DNA from: Lactobacillus helsingborgensis
GTDB lineage: Bacteria; Bacillota; Bacilli; Lactobacillales; Lactobacillaceae
DNA: 64,000 nucleotides
NCBI RefSeq assembly: GCF_000970855.1
Contig: NZ_KQ034047.1
Span: 92,095-156,094, forward strand
Reading direction: 5' to 3'
Under the pieces are notes generated by a model, which saw only the letters and a program-made list of their open reading frames with translations, was not told the origin of the DNA and did not search any database. Each line of letters starts with the position of its first letter. Position 1 is the stretch's first letter. The translations under genes and the position numbers were made by a program. This document shows, in pieces, positions 10,414 to 20,494 of this stretch.

Positions 10414-10428
10414 TTGACTGACCTCCTA

Positions 10429-10740
10429 TTACTTATTTTCTTCTTTATTTTCGTTATCGTCTTTGAAAATTTTGATGTCGTTTGAATCTTCAGTTAAAGT
10501 GACAATTGCCTTACGAGTACGAGCTGTTTTACCAGTATAACGGCCAACACGCTTGTCCTTACCACGAACATTCATGATATTAACTTTCTTAACCTTAACA
10601 TCAAAAATTTCTTCAACGGCGTCACGAACTTGAGTCTTGGTTGCAGTTAAAAGCACGTTGAAAGTGTACTTCTTATCATCCATTAAGTTCGTTGACTTTT
10701 CAGTAATGACAGGTCTTAAAATGATATCATGTGCACTCAT
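10429..10740 (-). CDS. rplW: 50S ribosomal protein L23
   Basis: L23 lies at the tunnel exit and docks trigger factor and SRP. The 103-residue product begins [19 protein letters not shown] and contains [15 protein letters not shown]; the last residues form an acidic, lysine-rich tail ([10 protein letters not shown]) beyond the usual core. Its ATG overlaps the rplD stop as ATGA, implying coupling. Confidence 0.97.
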   Translation of the reverse strand: MSAHDIILRPVITEKSTNLMDDKKYTFNVLLTATKTQVRDAVEEIFDVKVKKVNIMNVRGKDKRVGRYTGKTARTRKAIVTLTEDSNDIKIFKDDNENKEENK

Positions 10741-11369
10741 TTCGTCGAAGCCCCCTCAACATTCTTTTCAATCTTTTCAATAGCTTCTTTAGTCAAAACT
10801 AACTTGTCATAATCGACAACATCTTCAACGTTCAAGCCATTAGCAGTAATCACTTTAACGTTTGGCAAGTTTTTAGCTGAAAGCTGTACGTTCTTGTCTT
10901 CAGAAACAACCAGAACCTTACCTTCAATCTTTAAGCTGTCCAATAATGACTTGAATTCTTTTGTTTTAGGAGCAGACATTGTTAACTGGTCTAAAACAAT
11001 CAAATCTTCATCAAGCAATTTTTGGGAAAGAACTGACTTGATAGCCAAGCGCCGTTGCTTTCTCGGCATTGAGTAAGCGTATGAGCGAGGAGTTGGTCCG
11101 AAGACTACACCACCGCCACGCCATTGTGGTGAACGGATAGAACCTTGACGAGCACGACCTGTACCCTTTTGCTTCCAAGGCTTTTTACCACCACCACGAA
11201 CAGCGGATCTATTCTTAACCTTTGAGGTTCCTTGACGCTTGCCAGCTCTTTGTCTGATAATTGCGTCGAAAACAACGCTCTCATTTGGTTTAATACCAAA
11301 TACTTCATCATTTAAAGTAACTTCACCAGCATCTTTGCCTTTTTGATCAATAACTTTAAAATTAGCCAT
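10737..11369 (-). CDS. rplD: 50S ribosomal protein L4
   Basis: L4 lines the exit tunnel and in gamma-proteobacteria represses the S10 operon. The 210-residue product holds the tunnel loop [19 protein letters not shown] and the downstream [19 protein letters not shown]. It lies 14 bases after rplC and overlaps rplW by four bases. Whether it regulates this operon through the structured leader upstream of rpsJ is an open inference. Confidence 0.97.
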   Translation of the reverse strand: MANFKVIDQKGKDAGEVTLNDEVFGIKPNESVVFDAIIRQRAGKRQGTSKVKNRSAVRGGGKKPWKQKGTGRARQGSIRSPQWRGGGVVFGPTPRSYAYSMPRKQRRLAIKSVLSQKLLDEDLIVLDQLTMSAPKTKEFKSLLDSLKIEGKVLVVSEDKNVQLSAKNLPNVKVITANGLNVEDVVDYDKLVLTKEAIEKIEKNVEGASTK

Positions 11370-11383
11370 TCTAGTCCTCCTTC

Positions 11384-12013
11384 CTATTTATTATTCTTAA
11401 CAGCAGATCTAACAGTAAGCAATGAATTCTTAGCACCAGGTACGTTACCCTTAATTAATAATACATTCTTATCTGCTACAACTTTTTCAATTACTAAGTT
11501 TTCAATGGTAACTTTCTTCATTCCCATGTGACCTGGCAAGCGCTTGCCTTTAGGTACACGGTTAATGATGGAACCCATTGAGCCAGGAATTCTGTGGTAT
11601 CTTGAACCATGAGTTTCTGGTCCACGTGATTGGCCCCAACGTTTGATGTTACCTTGGTATCCATGACCTCTTGTAGTACCAGTGACGTCAACAACGTCAC
11701 CTTCCTTAAATGTGTCCACAGTAACTTCTGAGCCGACTTCGTAGTCCTTAAGCTCAACTCCGCGGATTTCACGTATGAAGCGCTTAGGCGAAGTCTTTGC
11801 TTTTGCAGCATGACCTTTTTCCGGTTTGTTGCTCAAAACTTCACGCTTATCTTGATATCCTAATTGAACTGCTTCGTAACCGTCTGATTCAACAGTCTTA
11901 ACTTGCATAACAACGTTAGGAGTTGCTTCAACAACTGTTACGGGCACAAGGATACCATCTTTAGTGAAGATTTGAGTCATACCAACTTTTCTTCCTAAGA
12001 TTCCTTTGGTCAT
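11384..12013 (-). CDS. rplC: 50S ribosomal protein L3
   Basis: L3 nucleates large-subunit assembly and reaches the peptidyl transferase centre. The 209-residue product starts [16 protein letters not shown] and contains the central loop with [18 protein letters not shown] and [21 protein letters not shown]. It lies 26 bases after rpsJ. Confidence 0.97.
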   Translation of the reverse strand: MTKGILGRKVGMTQIFTKDGILVPVTVVEATPNVVMQVKTVESDGYEAVQLGYQDKREVLSNKPEKGHAAKAKTSPKRFIREIRGVELKDYEVGSEVTVDTFKEGDVVDVTGTTRGHGYQGNIKRWGQSRGPETHGSRYHRIPGSMGSIINRVPKGKRLPGHMGMKKVTIENLVIEKVVADKNVLLIKGNVPGAKNSLLTVRSAVKNNK

Positions 12014-12039
12014 GATTACACCTCTTTCTTTTTTAAAAA

Positions 12040-12348
12040 TTAAAGTTTAATTTCGATGTCAACACCGCTTGGTAAATCAAGCTTCATTAAAGAGTCAACA
12101 GTTTTAGGTGTTGGGTTTAAAATATCGATTAAACGCTTATGTGTGCGCATTTCGAATTGTTCACGTGAATCCTTGTTCTTATGTGGTGAACGCAAAACAG
12201 TGAACAATACCCTTTCTGTTGGCAATGGAACTGGACCTGAAATTTCGGCTCCAGTCCTCTTAGCTGTAGCTACGATCTTAGCAGCTGATTCATCGAGAAT
12301 ACCATGTTCGTAAGACTTAAGTCTAATACGAATTGATTGACTTGCCAT
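12040..12348 (-). CDS. rpsJ: 30S ribosomal protein S10, first gene of the operon
   Basis: S10 is a 30S head protein that doubles as the NusE transcription factor in antitermination complexes. The 102-residue product begins [19 protein letters not shown] and contains [20 protein letters not shown]. It is the first gene of the long ribosomal operon, behind GAGGAGG and about 156 bases of leader from the promoter at 12,512-12,540. Confidence 0.97.
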   Translation of the reverse strand: MASQSIRIRLKSYEHGILDESAAKIVATAKRTGAEISGPVPLPTERVLFTVLRSPHKNKDSREQFEMRTHKRLIDILNPTPKTVDSLMKLDLPSGVDIEIKL

Positions 12349-12511
12349 TAAATTACCTCCTCAACGTCTTCTTTAAAAGATGACTAGCTTCCGCAAAAAT
12401 TCCCGGCACTACCTCTGTGGCAATGCAGCCTGGTGTGCCGCAACCTTTTGCATCAATGCTTTACAACAAAATGCGTTTTAGGGCAGAATATGCCCTAGAC
12501 GCACAAAAAAT
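12349..12511 (-). promoter_or_regulatory. Structured 5' leader of the S10 operon
   Basis: The leader RNA holds two clear hairpins. The first is at the very 5' end (12,473-12,502): GCGT/ACGC, then TAGGGCA paired with TGCCCTA around a GAATA loop, starting within about three bases of the predicted transcription start. The second (12,405-12,439) has GGCAC/GTGCC outside and a GGC/GCC inner stem. The ribosome binding site GAGGAGG follows. Ribosomal leaders often bind an operon product; which protein binds here cannot be told from sequence. Confidence 0.6.
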
Positions 12512-12540
12512 AGTATACCTGTTTTAAGCTGAAATATCAA
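12512..12540 (-). promoter_or_regulatory. Promoter of the S10 ribosomal operon
   Basis: On the minus strand TTGATA (12,535-12,540) is followed by exactly 17 bases and TATACT (12,512-12,517), a near-consensus sigma-A promoter. Predicted start is near 12,504. The remaining stretch 12,541-12,713 up to the fusA terminator is very AT-rich and I see no gene in it. Confidence 0.85.
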
Positions 12541-12713
12541 GGATTATAGGATAAAATTTCTTAATATAATGCAAAAATTAGTATTGTTTTTACATAAAAT
12601 TTGACTGCTAAATTATTAGCGCTGTTTAAAATACTACCTCAAATAAATCTTAGCAAGTTATTTGCCTATTCCTGAGCATAAGTAAAAAACAAATTTATTG
12701 CCTAATAAACATA

Positions 12714-12751
12714 TAAAAAAGAGCTATTGGACTTGCCAATAGCTCTTTTTC
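12714..12751 (-). terminator. Terminator of the rpsL-rpsG-fusA operon
   Basis: GAGCTATTGG (12,721-12,730) pairs perfectly with CCAATAGCTC (12,736-12,745) around a five-base loop and is flanked by A and T runs, a ten-base-pair intrinsic terminator four bases after the fusA stop. Symmetric, so it would also stop plus-strand transcription. Confidence 0.92.
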
Positions 12752-12754
12752 TAA

Positions 12755-14848
12755 TTAGTCAGCGTTACCGCCGCGTTTTTTAATAATATCTTCTTGAATA
12801 GATTTAGGTGTTGGTGAGTAGTGATCAAAGACCATTGTGAATGTACCACGACCTTGAGTTGAAGAACGCAAGGTTGTAGCATAACCAAACATTTCAGCAA
12901 GTGGAACCATTGAATTCAATACTTTAGCACCTGAACGATCCTGCATGTTGTCCATAGTACCACGACGTGCAGTAATTGAACCCATAACGTCACCTAAATA
13001 TTCTTCAGGCGTAATTACCTGAACTTTCATAATAGGCTCAAGAATAACAGCACCAGCCTTAGGAGCAGCATTTCTCAATGCTAATGATGCAGCAACTTTG
13101 AAGGCAGCTTCAGATGAGTCGACTTCGTGGTAACTACCATCATAAAGCTTAGCTTTAACATCGATCAATGGGTAACCGGCAAGAATACCGTTCTTCATTG
13201 ACTCTTGCAAACCAGCATCTACAGCAGGGATAAATTCACGAGGTACGACACCACCAACAATGGCATCTTCAAATTCGTAACCTTTTCCTCTTTCATTTGG
13301 TGTAAATTCAATCCAAACGTCACCATATTGACCTTTACCACCTGATTGACGCACGAATTTACCTTGTGCTTTAGCAGGCTTAGTGAAGGTTTCACGGTAA
13401 GCAACTTGCGGTTCACCAATTTTAGCTTCAACGTGGAACTCACGCTTCATACGTTCAACCATTATTTGCAGGTGTAATTCACCCATTCCGGAAATCAAAG
13501 TTTGACCGGTTTCAGCGTTTGTTTCTGCTCTAAAAGTTGGGTCCTCTTCAGTCAATTTTTGCAAAGCAACATCAAGTTTGTCACGGTCAGCTTTTGATTC
13601 TGGCTCAATTGAAACTTGAATAACTGGATCTGGAACTTCCAAACTTTCCAAAATTAAGGCGTGATCAGGATCAGTCAATGAATCACCAGTTGTGGTGTTC
13701 TTCAAACCAATAGCACCCGCAATATCACCAGAAAAGACTTCAGGAATCTCACTTCTGGAGTTAGCATGCATTTGCAACAAACGACCAACACGTTCACGGC
13801 TGTTCTTGGAAGCGTTCAAAACGTATGAACCTGATTCTAGGGAACCAGTATAAACACGAATATAAGTCAAACGACCAACAAATGGGTCAGTAGCAATCTT
13901 AAATGCTAAAGCTGAGAATGGTTTGTCATCCCCTGCTACTAATTCAACTTCTTCGCCAGTCTTTGGATCATGAGCAACATAAGGCTTAACATCTAATGGT
14001 GATGGCAAGTAGTCAACAACACCATCAAGCATCATTTGTACACCCTTGTTCTTGAATGCTGAACCGGCAAATACTGGGAAAACCTTCAATTCCAGTGTAG
14101 CTTTACGAATAGCAGCCTTTAATTCATCAACGGAAATTTCATCACCGTTAAGGTATTTTTCCATGATGTCATCATCAACATCAGCTACTTGTTCAATTAA
14201 TTCAGCTCGACGCTTTTCAGCTTCTTCTTTGTATTCGTCTGGAACTGGAATAGTATCCCATTTAGAGCCAAGTTTATCTTCATCATAAACATCGGCTACC
14301 ATATTGAGTAAGTCAATAACTCCTTCAAAGCTTTCGGCAGAGCCGATTGGCATTTGGACAGCCAAAGCGTTGGCGTTTAAACGTTCATGCAAAGAAGTAA
14401 CAGATTTGTCAAAATCCGCACCAATCTTGTCCATCTTGTTTACAAAAACAATTCGAGGAACACCGTAAGTTTCAGCTTGGCGCCAAACGTTTTCAGTTTG
14501 AGGCTCAACACCAGCTTGAGCATCAAGAACAGTTACAGCCCCATCAAGTACACGAAGTGAACGTTCAACTTCAATAGTGAAGTCAACGTGTCCTGGGGTA
14601 TCAATAATGTTTATTCTGTAGTCATGCCATTGTGCAGTAGTAGCTGCAGAAGTAATGGTGATACCACGTTCTTTTTCTTCATCCATCCAATCCATTTGTG
14701 AGTCACCCTCATGGGTTTCACCAATTTTATGGATTTTTCCAGTGTAATAAAGAATACGCTCTGTTGTGGTAGTTTTACCCGCATCAATGTGGGCCATAAT
14801 ACCAATATTACGTGTTTTTTCTAATGGAAATTCACGCTTATTAGCCAT
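12755..14848 (-). CDS. fusA: Elongation factor G
   Basis: EF-G is the GTPase that drives translocation and, with RRF, ribosome recycling. The 697-residue product has G1 [12 protein letters not shown] at 19-30, the switch [10 protein letters not shown], and NKMDKIGAD as the G4 guanine specificity motif, followed by domains II-V with the family segments [14 protein letters not shown] and [11 protein letters not shown]. Third gene of the str operon after rpsL and rpsG; tufA is not adjacent here. Starts at ATG behind GGAGAGG. Confidence 0.98.
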   Translation of the reverse strand: MANKREFPLEKTRNIGIMAHIDAGKTTTTERILYYTGKIHKIGETHEGDSQMDWMDEEKERGITITSAATTAQWHDYRINIIDTPGHVDFTIEVERSLRVLDGAVTVLDAQAGVEPQTENVWRQAETYGVPRIVFVNKMDKIGADFDKSVTSLHERLNANALAVQMPIGSAESFEGVIDLLNMVADVYDEDKLGSKWDTIPVPDEYKEEAEKRRAELIEQVADVDDDIMEKYLNGDEISVDELKAAIRKATLELKVFPVFAGSAFKNKGVQMMLDGVVDYLPSPLDVKPYVAHDPKTGEEVELVAGDDKPFSALAFKIATDPFVGRLTYIRVYTGSLESGSYVLNASKNSRERVGRLLQMHANSRSEIPEVFSGDIAGAIGLKNTTTGDSLTDPDHALILESLEVPDPVIQVSIEPESKADRDKLDVALQKLTEEDPTFRAETNAETGQTLISGMGELHLQIMVERMKREFHVEAKIGEPQVAYRETFTKPAKAQGKFVRQSGGKGQYGDVWIEFTPNERGKGYEFEDAIVGGVVPREFIPAVDAGLQESMKNGILAGYPLIDVKAKLYDGSYHEVDSSEAAFKVAASLALRNAAPKAGAVILEPIMKVQVITPEEYLGDVMGSITARRGTMDNMQDRSGAKVLNSMVPLAEMFGYATTLRSSTQGRGTFTMVFDHYSPTPKSIQEDIIKKRGGNAD

Positions 14849-14870
14849 AGATTTTTCCTCTCCTTAAAAA

Positions 14871-15341
14871 TTAGAAACGATAATGTGCAAATGCACGGTT
14901 GGCTTCAGCCATACGGTGAACATCTTCACGCTTCTTAACTGCTGAACCAGTGTTGTTTGAGGCATCAATAATTTCATTAGCTAAGCGTTCATCCATAGTA
15001 TGTTCATTACGTAAACGAGCGTATGAAACTAACCATCTTAACCCTAAAGTGGTTTTTCTTTCTGGGCGAACCTCAACTGGAATTTGGTAGTTTGAACCAC
15101 CAATACGGCGTGCTCTAACTTCCAAAACTGGCATAATGTTGTTCATTGCTTCTTCAAAAACATCAAGTGGCTCCTTGCCAGTCTTTTCTTTAACAATGTC
15201 AAAAGCATCATAAAGGATTGAAGATGCCTTAGCTCTTTTACCATCAATCATCAAGTGGTTGATTAACTTAGTTACAAGCTTTGAATTGTATACTGGATCT
15301 GCTAAAATATCTCTTTTAGCTACATGTCCTTTTCTAGGCAT
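14871..15341 (-). CDS. rpsG: 30S ribosomal protein S7
   Basis: S7 is the head assembly initiator and E-site contact. The 156-residue product starts [20 protein letters not shown] and contains [16 protein letters not shown] and the tail [18 protein letters not shown]. It lies between rpsL (14 bases upstream) and fusA (22 bases downstream). In enterobacteria S7 represses this operon; no comparable site is evident in the 14-base rpsL-rpsG gap. Confidence 0.98.
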   Translation of the reverse strand: MPRKGHVAKRDILADPVYNSKLVTKLINHLMIDGKRAKASSILYDAFDIVKEKTGKEPLDVFEEAMNNIMPVLEVRARRIGGSNYQIPVEVRPERKTTLGLRWLVSYARLRNEHTMDERLANEIIDASNNTGSAVKKREDVHRMAEANRAFAHYRF

Positions 15342-15355
15342 TATTTAACTCCTCC

Positions 15356-15763
15356 TTAATCTTTCTTGGCACCGTACTTAGAGCGACCTTGCTTTCTGCC
15401 GTCAACACCGGCAGTATCAAGAGCACCACGAATAATATGGTAACGAACACCAGGAAGGTCCTTAACACGACCACCACGGATTAAGACAACGGAGTGTTCC
15501 TGCAAGTTGTGGCCTTCGCCTGGGATGTATGCAGTAACTTCAATTAAGTTTGAAAGACGTACACGAGCATACTTACGTAAAGCTGAGTTTGGTTTCTTTG
15601 GTGTCATAGTGCCCACACGAGTTGCTACTCCACGCATTTGAGGAGCAGGATTTGCTATAAGCTCCTTTTTCATACTATTGTAACCGTAGCTTAAAGCTGG
15701 TGATTTTGATTTTGTCGTCTTTGAATGACGGCCTTTTCTTACCAATTGGTTAATGGTTGGCAT
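15356..15763 (-). CDS. rpsL: 30S ribosomal protein S12
   Basis: S12 sits in the decoding centre and is the streptomycin target. The 135-residue product starts [12 protein letters not shown] and contains the loops with [18 protein letters not shown] and [17 protein letters not shown]; the two conserved lysines in [10 protein letters not shown] and RVKDLPG appear wild type. First gene of the str operon behind AGGAGG. Confidence 0.98.
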   Translation of the reverse strand: MPTINQLVRKGRHSKTTKSKSPALSYGYNSMKKELIANPAPQMRGVATRVGTMTPKKPNSALRKYARVRLSNLIEVTAYIPGEGHNLQEHSVVLIRGGRVKDLPGVRYHIIRGALDTAGVDGRKQGRSKYGAKKD

Positions 15764-15804
15764 TAAATTTTCCTCCTAAAAAATGATTATTTTGTTCACA
15801 CACC

Positions 15805-15828
15805 CAGGAGTTTCTTTTTTAACTCCTA
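15805..15828 (-). promoter_or_regulatory. Hairpin in the rpsL leader
   Basis: AGGAGTT (15,806-15,812) pairs with AACTCCT (15,821-15,827) over an eight-base loop in the 5' untranslated RNA, about 40 bases before the real ribosome binding site. It carries an AGGAG-like core inside the stem, so it looks like a decoy or protein-binding hairpin. No uridine run follows on the minus strand. Confidence 0.5.
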
Positions 15829-15855
15829 GAGAATTCTTCAAAATACACAATGACT

Positions 15856-15883
15856 ATTGTACTCGTTTATCAAAAAATTGCAA
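15856..15883 (-). promoter_or_regulatory. Promoter of the rpsL-rpsG-fusA operon
   Basis: On the minus strand TTGCAA (15,878-15,883) and TACAAT (15,856-15,861) are separated by 16 bases. It lies about 93 bases upstream of the rpsL ATG and points away from the divergent prepilin peptidase gene. Confidence 0.7.
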
Positions 15884-15939
15884 ATCATTTTTCTCAAGAA
15901 AAAAGACCCATCTTGCGTACTTGTATATAGGAGGCAAAA

Positions 15940-16629
15940 ATGGACTGGCTTTTTAATATCTGTAGTTTTTTAATAGGAACTTGTTTAGCTTCACATGCGT
16001 GTGTTGTTGTAGACCGTCTTGGCAAAGAGGATTTTATCTTTTCACGCTCTAAATGTAACTATTGCGGCTGTGAGTTATGCTTGCTTGATGAAATTCCATT
16101 AATTTCCTATTTATTTTTAAAAGGGCGCTGTCGCTATTGTCATTCTGCAATTCCAATTGAATACTGGGTAATTGAATTTATCGGTGGCAGCGCCTATTGT
16201 ACTATCAACTTCGCCGATAAGAACAATATTCTGACAGCGGTTGTAATTTTTTGTCTACTGTTAGCTGCTATTAGCGATTATCAAAAGCAGGCATTTGACG
16301 TGATACTAATTCTGCCCGCATTGATCTTGGCTTTACTTCAAGGTAGTAAAACCGTGCCGCAATACACTATTGTTGACTATTTTCAATTATTGCCCATTTT
16401 AATTCTCTTTATCTATGAAATATATCGGCAAAAACTGGGTAGCGGCGATTTACTAATCTACCTAATTCTCTCTTTTTATTTCCAACCTGAATTTGCCAAT
16501 TTTACACTTTTATTAGCTTCAATATTAATACTAATTAAGTTTATTTCAATTCAGGTAGAAGAAAGCGAGCCAATTGCTTTTGTCCCGTTTATCTTTTTGG
16601 GATTGACGATTCAATTACTAAGCAGCTAA
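15940..16629 (+). CDS. Prepilin peptidase (A24 family, ComC/PilD-like)
   Basis: Membrane aspartyl protease that cleaves and may methylate type IV pilin-like prepilins, in Firmicutes those of the competence pseudopilus. The 229-residue protein has an N-terminal domain with C39-x2-C42, C47 and C64-x2-C67 (zinc-binding loop of bifunctional enzymes), then about six hydrophobic segments. Catalytic aspartates are D113 in AISDYQKQ and D170 in the GSGD motif. The ATG follows AGGAGG. It stands alone, on the opposite strand to its neighbours rpsL and rpoC; the comG-type substrates are not in the window. comC is the likely symbol but is not provable here. Confidence 0.88.
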   Translation: MDWLFNICSFLIGTCLASHACVVVDRLGKEDFIFSRSKCNYCGCELCLLDEIPLISYLFLKGRCRYCHSAIPIEYWVIEFIGGSAYCTINFADKNNILTAVVIFCLLLAAISDYQKQAFDVILILPALILALLQGSKTVPQYTIVDYFQLLPILILFIYEIYRQKLGSGDLLIYLILSFYFQPEFANFTLLLASILILIKFISIQVEESEPIAFVPFIFLGLTIQLLSS

Positions 16630-16652
16630 AAAATACGCGCATACTATTATCA

Positions 16653-16675
16653 CTGGCAAGCCAGCAGTTTTTTTA
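16653..16675 (+). terminator. Weak terminator after the prepilin peptidase gene
   Basis: CTGG-CAAG-CCAG stem-loop followed after three bases by a run of seven T residues, 24 bases after the stop codon. The stem is only four base pairs, so efficiency is doubtful. Confidence 0.4.
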
Positions 16676-16676
16676 T

Positions 16677-16749
16677 AAAAAGCTTAAAGTCAGTTACTTA
16701 ATTTTCTTTTTTAGGTAATATCAGTCTACTGGATGACTTCAGCTTTTTT
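16677..16749 (+). other. Possible three-way-junction RNA element or terminator
   Basis: AAAAAGCT (16,677-16,684) and AAGTCA (16,687-16,692) pair with TGACTT (16,734-16,739) and AGCTTTTT (16,741-16,748), a 14-base-pair closing stem with a small asymmetric bulge. Inside lie TTACTTAA/TTAGGTAA (16,694-16,701 with 16,711-16,718) and a small CAG-TCTA-CTG hairpin. The one wobble pair is U-G on the plus strand and a mismatch on the minus strand, so the plus strand is favoured. It ends in a T run and could be an elaborate terminator or a small RNA. Confidence 0.4.
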
Positions 16750-16763
16750 GGAAAAATTAGATA

Positions 16764-16807
16764 AAAAAACTGCCCTGTTAAGTAAAATACTAACAGGACA
16801 GTTTTTA
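16764..16807 (-). terminator. Terminator of the rpoBC operon
   Basis: TAACAGGACAGT (16,791-16,802) pairs with ACTGCCCTGTTA (16,769-16,780) with one internal mismatch and is followed on the minus strand by seven T residues. It begins 11 bases after the rpoC stop. Confidence 0.88.
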
Positions 16808-16818
16808 TTTAAATTATT

Positions 16819-19800
16819 TTATGATTCCTTAGCTTGGTCAGCTTCCTTCATCTTTTTTTCAATATCAGCAATTGAATAAACAGATTTAGGTTTCTTTACA
16901 TCTGACTCAGGTTCCATATCACGATAAATCGGAAGACCTGTACCAGCTGGAATAATCTTACCAATAATAACATTTTCCTTTAATCCAAGTAGCGGATCAT
17001 TCTTGCCTCTAATAGAAGCATCTGTCAGAACACGAGTAGTTTCTTGGAAGGAAGCAGCAGACAAGAAACTATTAGTTTCAAGGGCTGCCTTAGTGATACC
17101 CAAAATTACGCTTTGCGCAGTTGCAGGAATACCACCAGAAATAATTACAGATGTATTGCGGTCTTTAAATTGACCAATATCCATAATTTCACCTGGTAAA
17201 AGATCAGTTTCACCAGGATCAAGGACGCGGACTTTCTGCAGCATCTGTCTGGTTAGAACCTCGACGTGCTTATCAGAAATATCAACACCTTGCATTCTAT
17301 AAGCTTTTTGAACTTCTACTAGAATATATTCTTCAGTAGTTAAAGTATCAGTAACTTGGATTAACTCCTTAGGATCAATTGAACCCAGAGTCAATTTGTC
17401 ACCACGACTGACCTCATCACCTTCAGCTACTGCTACAGATGCTGTATAAGGTACGCTATAACTTCTGGTATCAATTCTACCTTTAACAGTAATTTCACGA
17501 GTATGTTCTGCAGGGTTTTCTTGAATTGAATCAATCACTCCGTCGACTTCTGAAATTACTGCACGACCTTTAGGATTACGTGCTTCAAATAATTCTTGCA
17601 CACGAGGAAGACCTTGTGTGATATCTTCAGCGCCGGCAACACCACCGTTGTGGAAAGTACGTAAAGTAAGCTGGGTACCAGGCTCACCAATTGATTGAGC
17701 AGCAACTGTACCAACTGCTTCACCAACTTCAACTTCCTCACCAGTAGCTAAGTTCATACCATAACATTTACGGCAAACACCGTGTGGCGTATCACAAGTT
17801 AAAATAGATCTTATCTTGACATTAGTTACACCAGCATCACAAATTTGGTGTGCCAAATTCTCGTCCATCATAACGTTACGGCCAACAATAGCTTCACCGG
17901 TCTTTGGATCCTTAACTGTTTCTGCTGTAAAGCGACCTAATAGACGGTCATAAAGTGGCTCAATTAATTCGTCACCTTCCATGATTGCATGAACGTCAAT
18001 ACCACGGTCGGTACCACAATCATCATCACGGATAATAACGTCTTGGGCAACGTCAACCAAACGACGGGTTAAGTAGCCAGATTGAGCCGTCTTCAAAGCA
18101 GTATCAGTCATTCCCTTACGAGCACCGTGAGTGGACATGAATAATTCCAGTACAGATAATCCTTCCTTGAAGTTGGAAGTAACTGGGATTTCGAACAATC
18201 CACCGTTTGGAGTCGCCATTAAGCCACGCATACCTGCAAGTTGGGTAAAGTTAGAAATGTTACCACGGGCACCAGAGTCGGCCATGATGGTAATAGGATT
18301 ACGTGGATCATAAATCTGGGCAATTTCGTTTTGTACCTGATCCTTACAATCATTCCAAATACTAATTACTCTGTCATGACGCTCTTGCTCAGTGATCAGT
18401 CCTCGTCTAAATTGCTTAGAAACAACGTCAACCTGCTTGTGCGCTTTTGCTACCTTTTCATCTTTATCCTGAATTTCAGGAACATCAGTCATACCAATAG
18501 TAATTCCTGAAGTTGTTGAGCTGGTGTAGCCCAAGGTCTTCAAATCATCAAGGTACTCAGAAGTTCTCTGAACTTTGTAATACTTGTAAATAGTAGCAAT
18601 AGAATCAGATAAGAATGACTTCTTAAACGGAGTTGAAATTAGATCACCAGCTACGGTGTCAATCTTTTCATGAATATCCTCTCCTGGTTCCAAGAAATAC
18701 TTAGCAGCAAGTGGATTATTCAAATTTTCTTCTGTAGGCTCGTTAACGTAGAAGTAATCTTCAGGGAAGATTTGGTTAAAAATAATACGTCCATACGTTG
18801 TGATGAAAATACCATGCTCATAACCCTTAGGCCATGCTTTCTTTGGCATTGAATCGGCAGACATCCCAATGATAGTGTGATAGTGAATATCACCATTGGT
18901 ATAAGCTACAGTAGCTTCGTCCGGTGAATTGAAAATCATACCTTCACCTTCACGACCCTTTTCAGCTTGGGTCAACCAGTAGTTACCCAAAACTATATCC
19001 TGAGAAGGAGTAACAATAGGTTTACCGTCCTTAGGAGCAAGAATATGATGAGCTGCCAGCATTAACATACGTGATTCTGCAACAGCTTCGTCGGAAAGCG
19101 GCACGTGAATAGCCATCTGGTCACCATCGAAGTCGGCATTGTAGGCTTCACAAGCAAGTGGGTGCAAACGAATTGATTTTCCAGGTACTAAGACCGGCTC
19201 AAAAGCCTGAATACTCAAACGGTGCAATGTAGGAGCACGGTTTAATAATACCGTTCTTTCCTTGATCACATCTTCTAGTACATCCCAGACATCATCATCT
19301 TCACGATCAATCTTACGCTTGGCACTCTTAATATTAGTAGCGATCTTACGCTGAACCAATTCGTGCATTACAAATGGTTTAAATAACTCTAAAGCCATTG
19401 GTCTGGGCACACCACATTGATAAAATTTCAATTTTGGTGAAACATCGATAACAGAACGACCTGAGTAATCAACACGCTTACCTAGTAAGTTTTGACGGAA
19501 ACGACCTTGCTTACCCTTAAGCATGTGTGAAAGTGATTTAAGTGGTCTGTTGCCCGGGCCCACAACTGAACGACCGCGACGACCGTTATCAATTAGCGCA
19601 TCAACTGCTTCTTGCAGCATTCGTTTTTCGTTTTGCACAATGATATTTGGTGCATTTAAATCTAACAGTCTCTTTAAACGATTGTTACGGTTAATGACTC
19701 TTCTGTATAAATCGTTGAGGTCAGAGGTCGCAAACCGTCCACCTTCAAGTTGAACCATTGGGCGCAAGTCTGGTGGAATAACAGGTACTGCATCAATAAC

Positions 19801-20478
19801 CATCCATTCTGGCTTGTTGCCAGAATCCTTAAATGCATCTAAAATGTCGAGTCTTCTTATTGCACGTGTCCGTTTTTGACCAGTAGCAGTTTCCAATTCT
19901 TTCTTTAAACTGGCAACTTCTTTATTTAAATCTACTTTTTGCAGTAAATCGCGAATTGCTTCGGCACCCATTTTAGCAATAAAACGATTGCCGTATTTTG
20001 CCTTTTGTTCACGATATTCAGCTTCGGTTAAAAGCTGTTTAAACTCGAGGTCAGTATCGCCAGGATCAATTACGATGTACGCAGCAAAGTAGATAACTTC
20101 TTCAAGGAGTCTGGGAGAAATATCTAAAATGAGTCCCATTCTTGAAGGAATTCCTTTGAAGTACCAAATGTGAGTAACTGGCGCAGCCAACTCAATATGA
20201 CCCATGCGTTCTCTTCTGACTTTAGAGGAGGTAACTTCAACACCACAGCGGTCACAAACAATGCCGCGGTATCTCACACCTTTGTATTTACCACATGCAC
20301 ATGACCAGTCCTTTGTTGGCCCAAAAATGCGTTCATCAAACAGACCATCTTTTTCCGGCTTTAACGTACGGTAATTAATAGTCTCAGGCTTTTTAACTTC
20401 ACCGTATGACCAGCTGCGAATTTTGTTCGGAGATGCAAGGCCAATCTGCATGCTTTCAAATTTATTTACGTCGATCAA
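16819..20478 (-). CDS. rpoC: RNA polymerase beta' subunit, TTG start
   Basis: Beta' carries the catalytic magnesium site of RNA polymerase. The 1,219-residue product has the N-terminal zinc ribbon [13 protein letters not shown]...CDRCGVEV, the absolutely conserved [12 protein letters not shown] active-site loop, and the second cysteine cluster ending in CRKCYG around residues 870-890. It begins [13 protein letters not shown] on a TTG codon (20,476-20,478) placed eight bases after GGAGG. It follows rpoB by 16 bases and ends at a clear terminator. Confidence 0.97.
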   Translation of the reverse strand: MIDVNKFESMQIGLASPNKIRSWSYGEVKKPETINYRTLKPEKDGLFDERIFGPTKDWSCACGKYKGVRYRGIVCDRCGVEVTSSKVRRERMGHIELAAPVTHIWYFKGIPSRMGLILDISPRLLEEVIYFAAYIVIDPGDTDLEFKQLLTEAEYREQKAKYGNRFIAKMGAEAIRDLLQKVDLNKEVASLKKELETATGQKRTRAIRRLDILDAFKDSGNKPEWMVIDAVPVIPPDLRPMVQLEGGRFATSDLNDLYRRVINRNNRLKRLLDLNAPNIIVQNEKRMLQEAVDALIDNGRRGRSVVGPGNRPLKSLSHMLKGKQGRFRQNLLGKRVDYSGRSVIDVSPKLKFYQCGVPRPMALELFKPFVMHELVQRKIATNIKSAKRKIDREDDDVWDVLEDVIKERTVLLNRAPTLHRLSIQAFEPVLVPGKSIRLHPLACEAYNADFDGDQMAIHVPLSDEAVAESRMLMLAAHHILAPKDGKPIVTPSQDIVLGNYWLTQAEKGREGEGMIFNSPDEATVAYTNGDIHYHTIIGMSADSMPKKAWPKGYEHGIFITTYGRIIFNQIFPEDYFYVNEPTEENLNNPLAAKYFLEPGEDIHEKIDTVAGDLISTPFKKSFLSDSIATIYKYYKVQRTSEYLDDLKTLGYTSSTTSGITIGMTDVPEIQDKDEKVAKAHKQVDVVSKQFRRGLITEQERHDRVISIWNDCKDQVQNEIAQIYDPRNPITIMADSGARGNISNFTQLAGMRGLMATPNGGLFEIPVTSNFKEGLSVLELFMSTHGARKGMTDTALKTAQSGYLTRRLVDVAQDVIIRDDDCGTDRGIDVHAIMEGDELIEPLYDRLLGRFTAETVKDPKTGEAIVGRNVMMDENLAHQICDAGVTNVKIRSILTCDTPHGVCRKCYGMNLATGEEVEVGEAVGTVAAQSIGEPGTQLTLRTFHNGGVAGAEDITQGLPRVQELFEARNPKGRAVISEVDGVIDSIQENPAEHTREITVKGRIDTRSYSVPYTASVAVAEGDEVSRGDKLTLGSIDPKELIQVTDTLTTEEYILVEVQKAYRMQGVDISDKHVEVLTRQMLQKVRVLDPGETDLLPGEIMDIGQFKDRNTSVIISGGIPATAQSVILGITKAALETNSFLSAASFQETTRVLTDASIRGKNDPLLGLKENVIIGKIIPAGTGLPIYRDMEPESDVKKPKSVYSIADIEKKMKEADQAKES

Positions 20479-20494
20479 AAGTTTAACCTCCTAC

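Noticed and set aside
15901..15939. Promoter TATATA directly before the prepilin peptidase
   Set aside because: It overlaps the ribosome binding site and would place the transcription start at or after the ATG.
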